Assembly: GCA_041821265.1 (NCBI GenBank)
Contig: JBGUEQ010000008.1
Span: 1-64,000 of the forward strand
From: Lachnotalea sp041821265
GTDB taxonomy: Bacteria; Bacillota; Clostridia; Lachnospirales; Lachnospiraceae
Direction of reading: 5' to 3'
Length of the DNA: 64,000 nucleotides
Positions 1 through 8,272 of this stretch are shown here, piece after piece; position 1 is the stretch's first letter; the number at the start of each line of letters is the position of its first letter. A model generated the notes under the pieces. It searched no databases, was not told the origin of the DNA, and saw nothing but the letters and a program-made list of their open reading frames with translations. The translations under genes and the position numbers were made by a program.

Positions 1-138
1 CCCTTAAAATGTCCAAAGTGTAATCACACCATGGAGTTTCTTGAACTCTACCATAACTATGAACGAGTATCCCTAGTTGATCTTTACGAAAGGGCTATGG
101 CTAAATTTCACTGCCGCTCCAGTGGTTTTGTTACTTGA
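1..138 (+). pseudogene. C-terminal end of a transposase (IS91-like), cut by window edge
   Basis: The frame opens at base 1 and runs 45 codons to TGA at 136-138. The peptide starts with a CPKC zinc-ribbon-like pair and ends in a basic tail (KFHCRSS). This resembles the C-terminus of Firmicute IS91-type transposases, but too little is visible to be sure of the family. Only the tail lies in the window, so it cannot be said whether the gene is intact. A small acidic ORF follows 54 bases later, an arrangement I associate with these elements. Confidence 0.5.
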
Positions 139-192
139 TTTTTTATCCCATCTGTTTCATACTAAAATCATTCTAAGATGGGAGGTACTTCA

Positions 193-372
193 ATGGATCC
201 AACACAACTAGCGGAACTTAGGCAAAAATATATCAAAAATCCTCCAGAAGGAATGACTGCTAAACTTGTTCGAAACATGACTGATTCTGATCTACTCGAC
301 ATGCATTACTTTCTTATTGAGGATGATGACCTTGATGATGACGAATTTGAAGAAGGTTTTTATATTTTCTAA
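193..372 (+). CDS. Small acidic protein, transposase companion, unknown function
   Basis: This 59-residue protein begins MDPTQLAELRQKY and ends in an acidic run (EDDDLDDDEFEE) followed by GFYIF. An ATG at 178 is in frame, but the strong GGAGGT box at 181-186 lies between the two ATGs and fits the start at 193. No catalytic motif is seen. Its position directly after the transposase tail and before a terminator suggests it belongs to the insertion sequence rather than to the host. Function is not known to me. Confidence 0.6.
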   Translation: MDPTQLAELRQKYIKNPPEGMTAKLVRNMTDSDLLDMHYFLIEDDDLDDDEFEEGFYIF

Positions 373-391
373 CATCTTCGTCTGTTTCTCA

Positions 392-415
392 TGCCCGTTT
401 CTAACGGGCATTTTA
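392..415 (+). terminator. Rho-independent terminator
   Basis: TGCCCGTT (392-399), loop TCT, AACGGGCA (403-410), then TTTT. A perfect 8-bp stem 20 bases after the small acidic ORF, so it ends that transcript. Confidence 0.85.
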
Positions 416-417
416 AT

Positions 418-450
418 TCATAGGTTCTCCGAAGGAGAACTTTCCTATGA
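418..450. repeat. Palindromic element, copy 1
   Basis: Inner stem GTTCTCC/GGAGAAC (424-430/434-440) and outer arms TCATAG/CTATGA. It shares AGAACTTTCCTAT with palindromes at 34096-34143 and 51708-51754. Here it lies just beyond the transposase unit, so it may be an insertion sequence terminus. Confidence 0.55.
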
Positions 451-453
451 TAT

Positions 454-488
454 GAAAAATAGCATTTCATCACATGGGTAAAATGCTA
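454..488 (-). terminator. Terminator of the toxin-antitoxin operon
   Basis: On the minus strand TAGCATTT pairs with AAATGCTA (460-467 with 481-488) and is followed by a T-run (A-run 455-459 on the plus strand). It lies 20 bases after the toxin stop. Confidence 0.7.
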
Positions 489-508
489 CTTTAAAAATCA
501 GATCATTT

Positions 509-838
509 TTATTGCTTTGTGTATTTTTTCAGCTGTGAGTCTATGTCTCTTCCACCATACATAACCCGTATAATTGATACATTTGCCTGTTCTATATCTA
601 AAATATACAGTACACAATAATTATCGACTGGCATCATTCTAAGGCCTCGACTTTCCCATTGTTCTTTTTTATATGAGTGAAAACGCTCAGGTATTTGTTC
701 AAGGCTCAGTATACTTTTCTCCAAGCGAAATAATTGTCCTCTTGCATTATCTGGTGACTGCAAATCAAAAGCAATATATTCATATATACTCCTAAGATCT
801 GCATCCGCCTGTTCTGAAACTTCAATATCAAAAATCAT
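509..838 (-). CDS. RelE/ParE-family toxin
   Basis: A 109-residue protein of the usual size for the RelE/ParE fold. It shows the family layout: an N-terminal SEQADADLRSIYEYI helix, a central RGLRMMPVDNYCVLY strand region and a C-terminal VSIIRVMYGGRD strand. Members either cleave mRNA at the ribosome (RelE) or poison gyrase (ParE); the sequence alone does not decide. The start overlaps the antitoxin stop by 4 bases (ATGA), so the two are translationally coupled. Antitoxin-first order is standard, and the operon should be self-repressed by the complex. Confidence 0.85.
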   Translation of the reverse strand: MIFDIEVSEQADADLRSIYEYIAFDLQSPDNARGQLFRLEKSILSLEQIPERFHSYKKEQWESRGLRMMPVDNYCVLYILDIEQANVSIIRVMYGGRDIDSQLKKYTKQ

Positions 839-1143
839 AAATTGTAATCCTTATGGATATCAGAAAATGCTTTCGTTGCCTTTTTTGTACGACCTGCCTT
901 TACATCCGAATATCCTTTCTCTAGCTCTACATTCATCTGTTCTTCCGATAGTGCACTCATGTTTACAGACTGTGCAGATGGAATCTTCACGTCAAATGGA
1001 AGTCCTCTCTGAAGAATAATCTGTTTATAGAACATATTAATAGCACTGGATGTTGGAATTCCAAGTGTAGAAAGAATATTTTCCGCTTGTTCCTTTACAT
1101 CTGGCTCTATTCTGGCATATAAATTTGCTGATTTTGTTGACAT
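835..1143 (-). CDS. RelB/DinJ-family antitoxin
   Basis: A 102-residue protein. Residues 1-55 form a ribbon-helix-helix DNA-binding region of RelB/DinJ type (NLYARIEPDVKEQAENIL, LGIPTSSAINMFYKQI, RGLPFDV). The polar C-terminal half would wrap and neutralise the toxin encoded immediately downstream. It is the first gene of the pair. A purine-rich GAAGGAG box precedes the ATG. The pair lies among mobile-element debris, typical of addiction modules that stabilise accessory DNA. Confidence 0.87.
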   Translation of the reverse strand: MSTKSANLYARIEPDVKEQAENILSTLGIPTSSAINMFYKQIILQRGLPFDVKIPSAQSVNMSALSEEQMNVELEKGYSDVKAGRTKKATKAFSDIHKDYNL

Positions 1144-1382
1144 GTCACATCACTCCTTCTTAAATTATAATATTTGTTTTTACACTCTTATTATATCCAT
1201 TTGTAAGTACATTAGCAATACAATTATCTATGATTTGAGTTTTTCTTTTAACTGGATGTACATCTACTTCCCATATCAATTTGTAATATTGTAAAAAAAG
1301 GATAGACTCCACACGGTCACACAAAAGCTTCAATAACCCCTTATTATAAATAATAATCACACATTCCCCTTGTTATTAATAG

Positions 1383-1503
1383 TTACAATGGCAAACTATC
1401 CCTCAAACACAATGCCCCCCACCCCACCTCCGGATTGGGATACTCCTTAAACCTCGGCAATGACTTTGCACCCTTAATTAGATATGCTTTCACTTTCTCT
1501 GCT
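1383..1503 (-). pseudogene. C-terminal remnant of an S8 (subtilisin-like) protease
   Basis: Reading the minus strand, about 39 codons up to the TAA at 1383-1385 match the last residues of the intact S8 protease at 23049-24782: EKVKAYLIKGAKSLPRFKEY then NPEVGWGALCLRDSLPL, with only a few differences. Everything upstream, including the catalytic domain, is missing. It is either the stump of a second paralog or a scar of rearrangement with the 23-kb locus. Confidence 0.75.
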
Positions 1504-1504
1504 T

Positions 1505-2150
1505 GTGTCAAGTAAGGACTAAAAAAATTCTTCCACTTTTTCTGTGGTTCTTATCAACTCACCAGAAAGTGTGGTATTCCAGCATTCTCTGGTGAATTGA
1601 TAATTCTTGTTTCTGTACTAACTATATATGCAAGTGTGATTGTCCAGTATGTTACTAGGCAAGTCACACATTTTTTATTTACTCTACCTTGTGCATCACC
1701 TATAGCTAGTACTACTGCCATAGACTGGGAAACATGTAAGTTAGGATTGATGAGTTCCATCACAGCATTACATATAACCCTTTCTCGATGTGCTATGCTC
1801 CAGCGCCACCTGGTTGCCACTTTGTAGCAGTTGTTTCATTATCCATCAAAGCTTTGCAATGCGTATCAATAGCATTACATCCATCTAGTTCGCTCTTTAC
1901 CTACTATCAACTCAAAAAAACTTTGGTTTTCTTCGTTAAGGAATCATTTTATGATTCCTTATATTACGATGTCTTACTTGAATTGGTTTTCCAACAGGTA
2001 CATCATCGCAAATCTACAGTTGGATCACGTTTACTTCCAAAGTTTTACTGGCGGCTATTCTATCAAATACTTGTTTAATATTTAGCTTTCAGTAATGAGG
2101 AATATTACCCCTCTACTTATAAGCCGATTATTATCATTATAGAAGATACA
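1505..2150. other. Degenerate non-coding stretch
   Basis: Open frames exist on both strands (for example minus 1554-1820 and plus 1597-1827), but they overlap one another and show no domain I recognise and no good ribosome binding site. The only clear structure is a perfect 11-bp inverted repeat, TAAGGAATCAT/ATGATTCCTTA, at 1937-1961 with a TTT loop. I read this as decayed DNA. Confidence 0.5.
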
Positions 2151-2159
2151 TTAATTTAG

Positions 2160-2430
2160 AAAATTTTTACAATGATGAAAAAATATGCAAAAAATTTGGC
2201 GCATCCCCATTCTACACTTTTGAGTCCTATCCCAGTATACCACTATCTTCTTTAGTTATTGAAATTCCTTCTTCTGTTCTACGTAACTTTACTGTAAACA
2301 TATTGATAATTTTAATTACACAGAAATACCTTCATTTTGCATAAAAATTATTATTTTTACACTTTTATTATGTTCACAACTAGCTGCTGCTCTTATTGCA
2401 TTATCAAGAAGATTGCCCAATATCGTGATT
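2160..2430 (-). pseudogene. Frameshifted remnant of an AgrC-like GHKL sensor kinase
   Basis: On the minus strand near 2428-2380 the translation gives ILGNLLDNAIRAA, the N-box of GHKL-type (AgrC-like) histidine kinases. About 150 bases further, in another frame, GIGLKSVEWG appears, the G2-type ATP-lid motif of the same domain. A stop (after NEGISV) and at least one frameshift separate the two, so the gene is dead. The rest of the kinase and its response regulator are absent. Confidence 0.65.
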
Positions 2431-2580
2431 TATCATAAATGTTGTGGCACATTTTACTTAGAGGATGATTGTGAAACGATATGGAATCAAACAATTGAAC
2501 AGTATTGGAATGGAGAAATAATGGGACAGATTAGGGCATCTATGCTAAGAGAAGAGTTTGCAAGCAAAATCCATGTGTAA
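2419..2580 (+). pseudogene. Possible SPASM-domain tail fragment
   Basis: An open frame with no start runs 53 codons to TAA at 2578-2580. It contains HKCCGTFYLEDD and QYWNGEIMGQIRASMLREEF, which resembles the 'W-N-s-x-x-m-x-x-i-R-x-s-m-l' stretch of radical SAM SPASM domains. The 5' side overlaps the kinase remnant on the other strand, so the true fragment probably begins near 2437. The assignment is by eye and weak. Confidence 0.35.
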
Positions 2581-2585
2581 ATAAA

Positions 2586-2694
2586 AAGTAGGTGGCTTAA
2601 TATCATGCTCTTTGCACCACTGTAAATCAGAGAGACCACTACTGCGGCAATCCATTATTCTTTTCATCCATAGCTCAAATTTTAATTCAACCAT
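2586..2694 (-). pseudogene. 5' fragment of an IS66 TnpA-like accessory gene
   Basis: With a GGAGGT box at proper spacing, the minus strand from 2694 reads MVELKFELWMKRIMDC, then SGLSDLQWCKEHDIKPPTFY, the pattern of the IS66 accessory protein TnpA (short helix-turn-helix, 'SGLSvxxWCkehxixxxtfY'). After about 36 codons the similarity stops and the frame runs into unrelated sequence. Only the beginning of the insertion sequence survives, just downstream of the RiPP operon. Confidence 0.65.
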
Positions 2695-2830
2695 ATGAAA
2701 CACCTCCATCTCAATTTGAAATAAAAGTAAAAGACTCTAGTTTTGCATTCTGTTAGAGCTAATTAAATAATATTTTAATTGAGTTGAAAAACTATCATGT
2801 AATTTTGCGCTTACGATAAGAATCACGTAC

Positions 2831-4066
2831 TTATAATTTCTTTTTTATATAATTATCAATAAAATTGTAATAAATTCTTATGTCTTTTTCATCTATATTT
2901 TCCATATTATCATTCACAGTATGTATTACATTTATCATATTAGAGAGTTGTGAAAAATGAAACTTCATATTACAGTCCAGCTTCGACAATATATAGTATA
3001 AACTCGCACCACCATTATGTAACAATACTTTCTCGATTTCATCAGTCTTAATTGATTGAAGAAGTTCTTTCATATCATGTAAATCTTCATTTGTAAATAT
3101 ATGAAGCACTTTTCCTTTTCCTATTACATCAAATTCAACCATTTCTTCTGCTTTTAAGATTATATAATCTTTTAACTCGCCATTATGAAACATATAGAAT
3201 AAATCCTCATAGTTGTGAGACTCATTAAATTTCTTCATATCAATAAGTAAGTTAAAACATCCAATCATATTATATTCTTCCCCATTATAAAATATGAACT
3301 TTACTCTTTTATGCAATTCCTTTATTTTTGATAGTTCTACTACCAGTTGCATCATTATAGCTACCCCAGATGCATTATCATGTGCGCCTTCTATATCCTC
3401 TCTCTCAAAAGCACTATCAATATGAGCACATAAATATATCTGACACTCCCCTTTACCAATATTTACTATAACATTCTCATGAGTTGCAGAATCTATGACG
3501 CATTTTTGCTTAATTTCAACTCTGTTTACCTTAGCCTCTCTTATTACATTCCATGTAACTTCTGATATTGCTATAATTGGAATGCGCCTGAAGTTCTTTA
3601 TCCTATTTGCTTTTGGGTTACTCATTGAAACCACTATGTCAATTAATATATTATCTGTTGATCCAGGAATTACAAAAATTATAGCTTGTATTTCTTTTCT
3701 TTCCAGAATACTTTCTAAATTTTCAATAAGTTTATCTCTCTGTTCTAGTTTTTCAACATATATATCTGGCGCATCCGAAATATGAAAGGAACCACGTCTA
3801 TCTAACATATATTTTCCATAATATTCATAATTAAAAAAAGGTGGAGCACCTACAAATGTTTTCGAAAAATATTCAATACCATCAACAGTTATACTACCTT
3901 CTAAGGTCTTAAAATATTTATACTTATATTCTTCCGCAGTATATAACACCCCATGTTCTTCCAAATACTGTTTTAGTTGCTTTACAAACTCATAATTTCC
4001 TTTTTTCCCTAGAGCCCTACTTTTAGATTGGCATTGGATTTTAATATTCTTAATTATTGATTTCAT
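2831..4066 (-). CDS. M28-family zinc metallopeptidase
   Basis: A 411-residue protein with the M28 (aminopeptidase Y) metal site: H215 and D217 (AHIDSAF), bridging D230 (GAHDNASG), E263-E264 (YNGEEYN) and H382 (VIHTVND). There is no signal peptide, so it should act in the cytoplasm. It is the last gene of the minus-strand cluster and overlaps the exporter gene by 17 bases. In a RiPP setting it could trim the leader of the modified peptide or degrade the product; this is inference. Residues 1-190, ahead of the metal site, carry no motif I know. Confidence 0.8.
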   Translation of the reverse strand: MKSIIKNIKIQCQSKSRALGKKGNYEFVKQLKQYLEEHGVLYTAEEYKYKYFKTLEGSITVDGIEYFSKTFVGAPPFFNYEYYGKYMLDRRGSFHISDAPDIYVEKLEQRDKLIENLESILERKEIQAIIFVIPGSTDNILIDIVVSMSNPKANRIKNFRRIPIIAISEVTWNVIREAKVNRVEIKQKCVIDSATHENVIVNIGKGECQIYLCAHIDSAFEREDIEGAHDNASGVAIMMQLVVELSKIKELHKRVKFIFYNGEEYNMIGCFNLLIDMKKFNESHNYEDLFYMFHNGELKDYIILKAEEMVEFDVIGKGKVLHIFTNEDLHDMKELLQSIKTDEIEKVLLHNGGASLYYILSKLDCNMKFHFSQLSNMINVIHTVNDNMENIDEKDIRIYYNFIDNYIKKKL

Positions 4067-5282
4067 ACTGTTTTTTTGTTAATTTTGCATAAGAAATATA
4101 GGTACATGTAATAACAATAATTGATACAATTATAACTACATAAGTACTATCAAAATAATCAAACAGCAGACCACCAACTGTCATGCTGATTAGCTGAAAA
4201 GCCATCATAATTGAATTAGTACAGGCTACAACTTTAGCAGTATCATTGCTTTCTATCTGTTTTTGTATATTTGAGTATAATAAAACGCTTTGGAAACCAT
4301 CACTGATACCCACAATGAATATTGCCATTAATGTAATTACTAGGGACTGTGTAAAGATATAAATTATGGAAAATATGGCATTTGCAAGAATAACAATTAA
4401 ATATAATTTTATATCACGTATCTTATATCTCCAGTAAGCAATCACTAATGAGCCTAATATAAGTCCACACCCCAGAGCCGCGTAAATATATCCAACTGAC
4501 ACAGATCCCTTAATAAATATTTTATTTGCTACGAATATAAATGATATATTGATAAGACCAACTACTAGCGATCTTATACCCGCTACTATGACATAATATT
4601 TTATATCCGCTTTTTGTGATAATACAGACCAACCTAATTTGTATTTCTGTAGCATTTTAATCTTCTCTTGTTTCTTCTCTTGTTTCTTCTCTTCCATATA
4701 TTTCAGAAACATCTCAGAGACTGCAGATACAATAAATGTGCACGCATTAAATATGACTACACCACGAAAGCCAAGAATACCGACAACCGTTCCACCAAAT
4801 GCTGGTCCTAAGATTAATGAAATAGATCCAATTAATGCAAAATACGAATTAGATTTTTTTATATCCACATTAGTAAGCCTTGGTATAATAGAACGTATAG
4901 CTGGGTCAAAAAAGCAACCAACGACATTCGATATAATAGATGTCACAAAAATACAAATAAGTAATATAACTTTTTGATTTTCAAATACATTCATTAATGG
5001 TAACAATCCTAATATCAAGATACCACGAATAAAATCTGAAATAACTATCATATACTTTTTATTCACTTTGTCAACTATGTTACCAATAAACGGACCAAAT
5101 AAAATATTTGGAAGCATTGAAGTCATCAAAATTCCGGCTATTACTATAGCTTTATCCGTCAATGTCGCAACATAAATCAGTATAAACATGCTGTATACCC
5201 AATTGCCAACCGTCGAAAAAAGTTGTCCAAACCAAAGTATTGAAAAATTTTTATTATAAAATATAATTTTATTTTTATCCAT
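4050..5282 (-). CDS. MFS transporter, probable product exporter
   Basis: A 410-residue membrane protein with about twelve hydrophobic segments and the MFS motif between TM2 and TM3 (GNIVDKVNKKY, residues 67-77). A charged central loop is rich in KKQEKKQEK. It resembles the MFS_3 / macrolide-efflux group of drug exporters. Its start overlaps the preceding U32-like gene by 8 bases and its end overlaps the M28 peptidase by 17. This suggests coupled translation and a role in exporting, or giving immunity to, the cluster product. The substrate is not visible from sequence. Confidence 0.8.
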   Translation of the reverse strand: MDKNKIIFYNKNFSILWFGQLFSTVGNWVYSMFILIYVATLTDKAIVIAGILMTSMLPNILFGPFIGNIVDKVNKKYMIVISDFIRGILILGLLPLMNVFENQKVILLICIFVTSIISNVVGCFFDPAIRSIIPRLTNVDIKKSNSYFALIGSISLILGPAFGGTVVGILGFRGVVIFNACTFIVSAVSEMFLKYMEEKKQEKKQEKIKMLQKYKLGWSVLSQKADIKYYVIVAGIRSLVVGLINISFIFVANKIFIKGSVSVGYIYAALGCGLILGSLVIAYWRYKIRDIKLYLIVILANAIFSIIYIFTQSLVITLMAIFIVGISDGFQSVLLYSNIQKQIESNDTAKVVACTNSIMMAFQLISMTVGGLLFDYFDSTYVVIIVSIIVITCTYISYAKLTKKQYEINN

Positions 5283-6081
5283 TTTGCCTCCTACAATAGT
5301 AATAAGAATTATCTACAATCCTACTAATTTTTTTACTAATAGATTCTTTAATTATATCATTTCTATAAAAAATACCTGAATCAAAACACTCTAAAGAATT
5401 GAGCAACGTATTATGTTCTAATGTTAGGTTGTAATTATTACATTCGTGATAACATTTTTTTCTTCTCCTTGTAAATGGTTCATCATTCTCAATACCATTA
5501 TAAAAACAATTTCTAGTAACTGTAACTAATACAAATGGCATAACTAGGTGTATATTCAAACTGCTATACTCGCCGGGAATACAAAGTTGATAAATGTTAT
5601 CTACTTCATATGCAAATATATCCTCCTTATGAAAGAACTTACTGGAAACTCGATTCATATAGAGCGAAAGACCTAATGATTCTTTTTGATATCTATTTAA
5701 CTGATTCTCAATGTTCTGATATCTTGGGGTTTTCGCTGCTTTGTTCAATAACCTACCAATTATAATCTTAATATTCATATATGCCTTTTCCAAACAATAT
5801 TGCAATACACCAACATCATTAACTATAATTTCTATATCCTCCTTCATACTTGATAAACTCTCTAAAAGTTCTATAAATGCTTGTAGTTTTTCATTGCTAA
5901 ATATACAAGTCACTAATGTAAAGTCAATTTTTTTTAGTATGCAATGCTGGAACATTTTTAATACCATTTTGTTGTTTGGAAATTTATTCTCACAAAGTTC
6001 TTCCCCATAATACACTCTAGTAAACTGAGGTTTAAGTGAATCTATATCCTCTTTTTGTTTTATGAAGCACGCATATTCCAT
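5275..6081 (-). CDS. UbiV-like U32-family protein (Fe-S, hydroxylase partner)
   Basis: A 268-residue protein. The four cysteines typical of UbiV, the [4Fe-4S] partner of UbiU, can be placed: C30 in YYGEELC, C192 in TRNCF, and C210/C214 in KKCYHEC. Around them are VNDVGVLQY (residues 87-95) and IIIGRLLN (106-113), equivalent to the 'DLGVV' and 'GHALN' strands of U32 barrels. UbiU-UbiV carry out O2-independent hydroxylation in anaerobic ubiquinone synthesis. Here a UbiU-like gene sits just upstream, so a peptide-hydroxylating pair is plausible. The upstream gap is 184 bases, and no Shine-Dalgarno box sits at normal spacing before the ATG. Confidence 0.6.
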   Translation of the reverse strand: MEYACFIKQKEDIDSLKPQFTRVYYGEELCENKFPNNKMVLKMFQHCILKKIDFTLVTCIFSNEKLQAFIELLESLSSMKEDIEIIVNDVGVLQYCLEKAYMNIKIIIGRLLNKAAKTPRYQNIENQLNRYQKESLGLSLYMNRVSSKFFHKEDIFAYEVDNIYQLCIPGEYSSLNIHLVMPFVLVTVTRNCFYNGIENDEPFTRRRKKCYHECNNYNLTLEHNTLLNSLECFDSGIFYRNDIIKESISKKISRIVDNSYYYCRRQNG

Positions 6082-6265
6082 ATAATTATATGTGATTTAT
6101 TAAACTCACACTTACTCCTTACATAATATATTTAGGCTAATAAAGGTAACCTATAACCCGTTGTTAACTGTACATTTATACGAGACATTCCTACATAATG
6201 TTTATATTAGGATGTTTTCAAACTAATATTAAATTGAATTGATATGGATGTAGTTATTACTTATA
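6082..6265. other. Intra-cluster gap before the UbiV-like gene
   Basis: A 184-base AT-rich gap inside an otherwise tightly packed operon. On the minus strand a TTGAAA box with a weak -10 17 bases later is possible. An AAGGAG box precedes a tiny GTG-started frame (7 codons) that ends just before the UbiV-like ATG. No hairpin or further gene is clear. Confidence 0.3.
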
Positions 6266-7264
6266 TTAGTAGTAACATCGCTCACAATATTCAAAGCATG
6301 TATATCCAAAATCTTCCGAATACATATTACGTATATATTTCTTGTATTCAGTCGAAGATGAAGCCTTTTCAATAAATTCTATGCATTTGCTAATAAAATT
6401 TGTCTCAGAATTTATAATTTTCCTATTTTCACTACCAACCATGGCTCGTGCTGGAATTTTAACATAATTAATACCCGCATGATAAAAATCATATATATAG
6501 CATGCGGCGCAAGCCTTTGGGTATGAGCAAAAATACTGCCTTTCCTTTACTCGTTCAATCAAACGTTCTGTTTCCACAGAATTTATATCTTTCTTGGTAT
6601 GTAGTTTAAAATTATATTTCAAACTACACATGGGATAATTATCAAAATTATTTTTCCCTATACTCATAATTGAATGTTCAAAGTTACATAATCCATCAAT
6701 ATTAGCACATCTTGATCCATTAACAAAAACCTCATACTCCAAATCCTGATCACATTTTGCAATATCAATAACTTCTTCCATTGATAAAGATCTTTCAAAT
6801 ATAATTCTCTTAACACCTAGGGATTTATAAAATTTAACACTCATTGAATTAAATATGACTCCACCTGTACTAATATGAATATTAACATCTGGAAATTTAC
6901 GTTTTATCATCTCAATCAATGTAAAATCCGATATAATTATATTATCAATGCCTAATGGTACAACTTTCTTTAGTAAAAATAATATTTTATCTAACTGATG
7001 ATCTGTATATTTATGAGCATTAAGAGCTAACGAAATCAAAACCGCTTTGTCATGTGCGTAATTAATAGCTTCCTTTAAATCAATTATTGATGAAAAATTA
7101 GCTTCCCTTCCCCATCTTCTGTTGGGGCTAATTAGGTAACCATACTCAGAATACCACTGCTCGTCAATATAGCCAAGGAATACTTCCTTCGCTCCATTTT
7201 CCACTCGATCAACTAATGATTCCATTGATGAAATGCCACTTACAATTACCATATTATTTTTCAT
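6266..7264 (-). CDS. U32-family protein, UbiU-like
   Basis: A 332-residue U32 'peptidase' family protein. The N-terminal strand AKEVFLGY (residues 25-32) and VNGSRCANIDGLCNFEHS (181-198) are family marks. Cysteines C186, C193, C213 and C252 reproduce the spacing of the UbiU [4Fe-4S] site (C-x6-C-x19-C-x38-C), and C246 and C255 are nearby. A CERCYY motif ends the protein. U32 members with this site catalyse O2-independent hydroxylation (UbiU/V, and related RlhA/TrhP on RNA) rather than proteolysis. An AAGGAG box gives a firm start. I infer hydroxylation of the precursor peptide, together with the UbiV-like protein. Confidence 0.72.
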   Translation of the reverse strand: MKNNMVIVSGISSMESLVDRVENGAKEVFLGYIDEQWYSEYGYLISPNRRWGREANFSSIIDLKEAINYAHDKAVLISLALNAHKYTDHQLDKILFLLKKVVPLGIDNIIISDFTLIEMIKRKFPDVNIHISTGGVIFNSMSVKFYKSLGVKRIIFERSLSMEEVIDIAKCDQDLEYEVFVNGSRCANIDGLCNFEHSIMSIGKNNFDNYPMCSLKYNFKLHTKKDINSVETERLIERVKERQYFCSYPKACAACYIYDFYHAGINYVKIPARAMVGSENRKIINSETNFISKCIEFIEKASSSTEYKKYIRNMYSEDFGYTCFEYCERCYY

Positions 7265-7273
7265 AAACTCTCC

Positions 7274-8272
7274 TTAAAATTCAGCCTTTGTGGAAATCAT
7301 TCTTTCACTAATATAGCTGTCAGTACATGAATATTTAAATACTTGCTCTATCAGATTGCTTAACAATTCTGCTTTGAGAACTTTAATTTCATTGAACACA
7401 ATTAAAAGAATTTCAAACATATCTTTTCTTTGTTCACAGTAATCATCTAGATATGCTGTACATTGTCCTCCGCATAAAAATCTGCACCAACATTCTTGAC
7501 ATTTCGTTTGATGTAAAGAAGAATTATGTATCGTATCCAATTTTGCTTTGAAGTTAATGCCATCTATCAAGTTTCCACTGAATGTATTGGAATATCTACA
7601 ACATCTTATATTTGAATTCACTAGATCTATGTATAGATGATTTATTCCAGCAGAACATCTTAATAATTTTTTTTCTTTATTTATCATTTGCAAAAAGAAC
7701 AAACATAAATTTTCATGTATTACCAATTTATTTATTGTTAAATTTCTAATTATTTCTTCGATTTCGTTATATGTAATTAATTGTAAACGCAGACTATCAA
7801 TCTCTTTCTCCTTATCTTGTTTCCCCAGCATTCGATTTAATAGACATAGGAAATCGTTATTTTCTTTTTTTGTATCCTGCATATAATTCACATAGATTTT
7901 CATATCGGGTAATTTATCTGAAAACCGCTCAATAATATAATCCGAAAAAACATTATTATATAAAAAAGTAAAATTCATTAGCTTAACCTCATAACAATTA
8001 TCTTGTATAAACTGTATAAAATATGCCGTATTAATTTTTAGTTTATCCTCTATCCCATCTCCAGATGCCTTCATGGTATTATCAACTATATAATCATAGA
8101 AATAATTAATACTCAATAAATCTATAGTGAGGTTGTCCAAATCATAATTTTGATGTTTAAAATCTTCCAATAAAAATTTTTCATCCTTAACTATATTTAA
8201 ATTTAGTATATCAAATAGATATTTTCCACCAAATCTATTAAACTGATGATAACAAACTCCTTCACTCTTCAT
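7274..8272 (-). CDS. SPASM-domain protein lacking the radical SAM CxxxCxxC
   Basis: A 332-residue protein. The N-terminus (YHQFNRFGGKYLFDILN) looks like the start of clostridial thioether-type RiPP maturases. The C-terminal third is a SPASM domain: C206 in RCSAG, C224/C225, then C258-x2-C261-x5-C267-x3-C271 and C279. The middle holds no CxxxCxxC, so the SAM-cleaving cluster cannot form in the normal way. It is likely a degenerate maturase acting as a scaffold or electron relay, or a partner of the true radical SAM enzymes in this operon. It starts within the last codons of the carbamoyltransferase gene. Confidence 0.65.
   Translation of the reverse strand: MKSEGVCYHQFNRFGGKYLFDILNLNIVKDEKFLLEDFKHQNYDLDNLTIDLLSINYFYDYIVDNTMKASGDGIEDKLKINTAYFIQFIQDNCYEVKLMNFTFLYNNVFSDYIIERFSDKLPDMKIYVNYMQDTKKENNDFLCLLNRMLGKQDKEKEIDSLRLQLITYNEIEEIIRNLTINKLVIHENLCLFFLQMINKEKKLLRCSAGINHLYIDLVNSNIRCCRYSNTFSGNLIDGINFKAKLDTIHNSSLHQTKCQECWCRFLCGGQCTAYLDDYCEQRKDMFEILLIVFNEIKVLKAELLSNLIEQVFKYSCTDSYISERMISTKAEF

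Noticed and set aside
1160..1360. 66-codon minus-strand frame upstream of the antitoxin gene
   Set aside because: No ribosome binding site, low-complexity composition and no recognisable domain; it lies in the promoter region of the toxin-antitoxin operon.
1554..1827. Overlapping frames on both strands
   Set aside because: They shadow each other, have no good start signals and match nothing I know; treated as decayed DNA.
6266..7264. U32 protein as a true collagenase-type peptidase
   Set aside because: The four-cysteine Fe-S pattern and a UbiV-like partner fit the hydroxylase branch better; no protease catalytic residues are visible.
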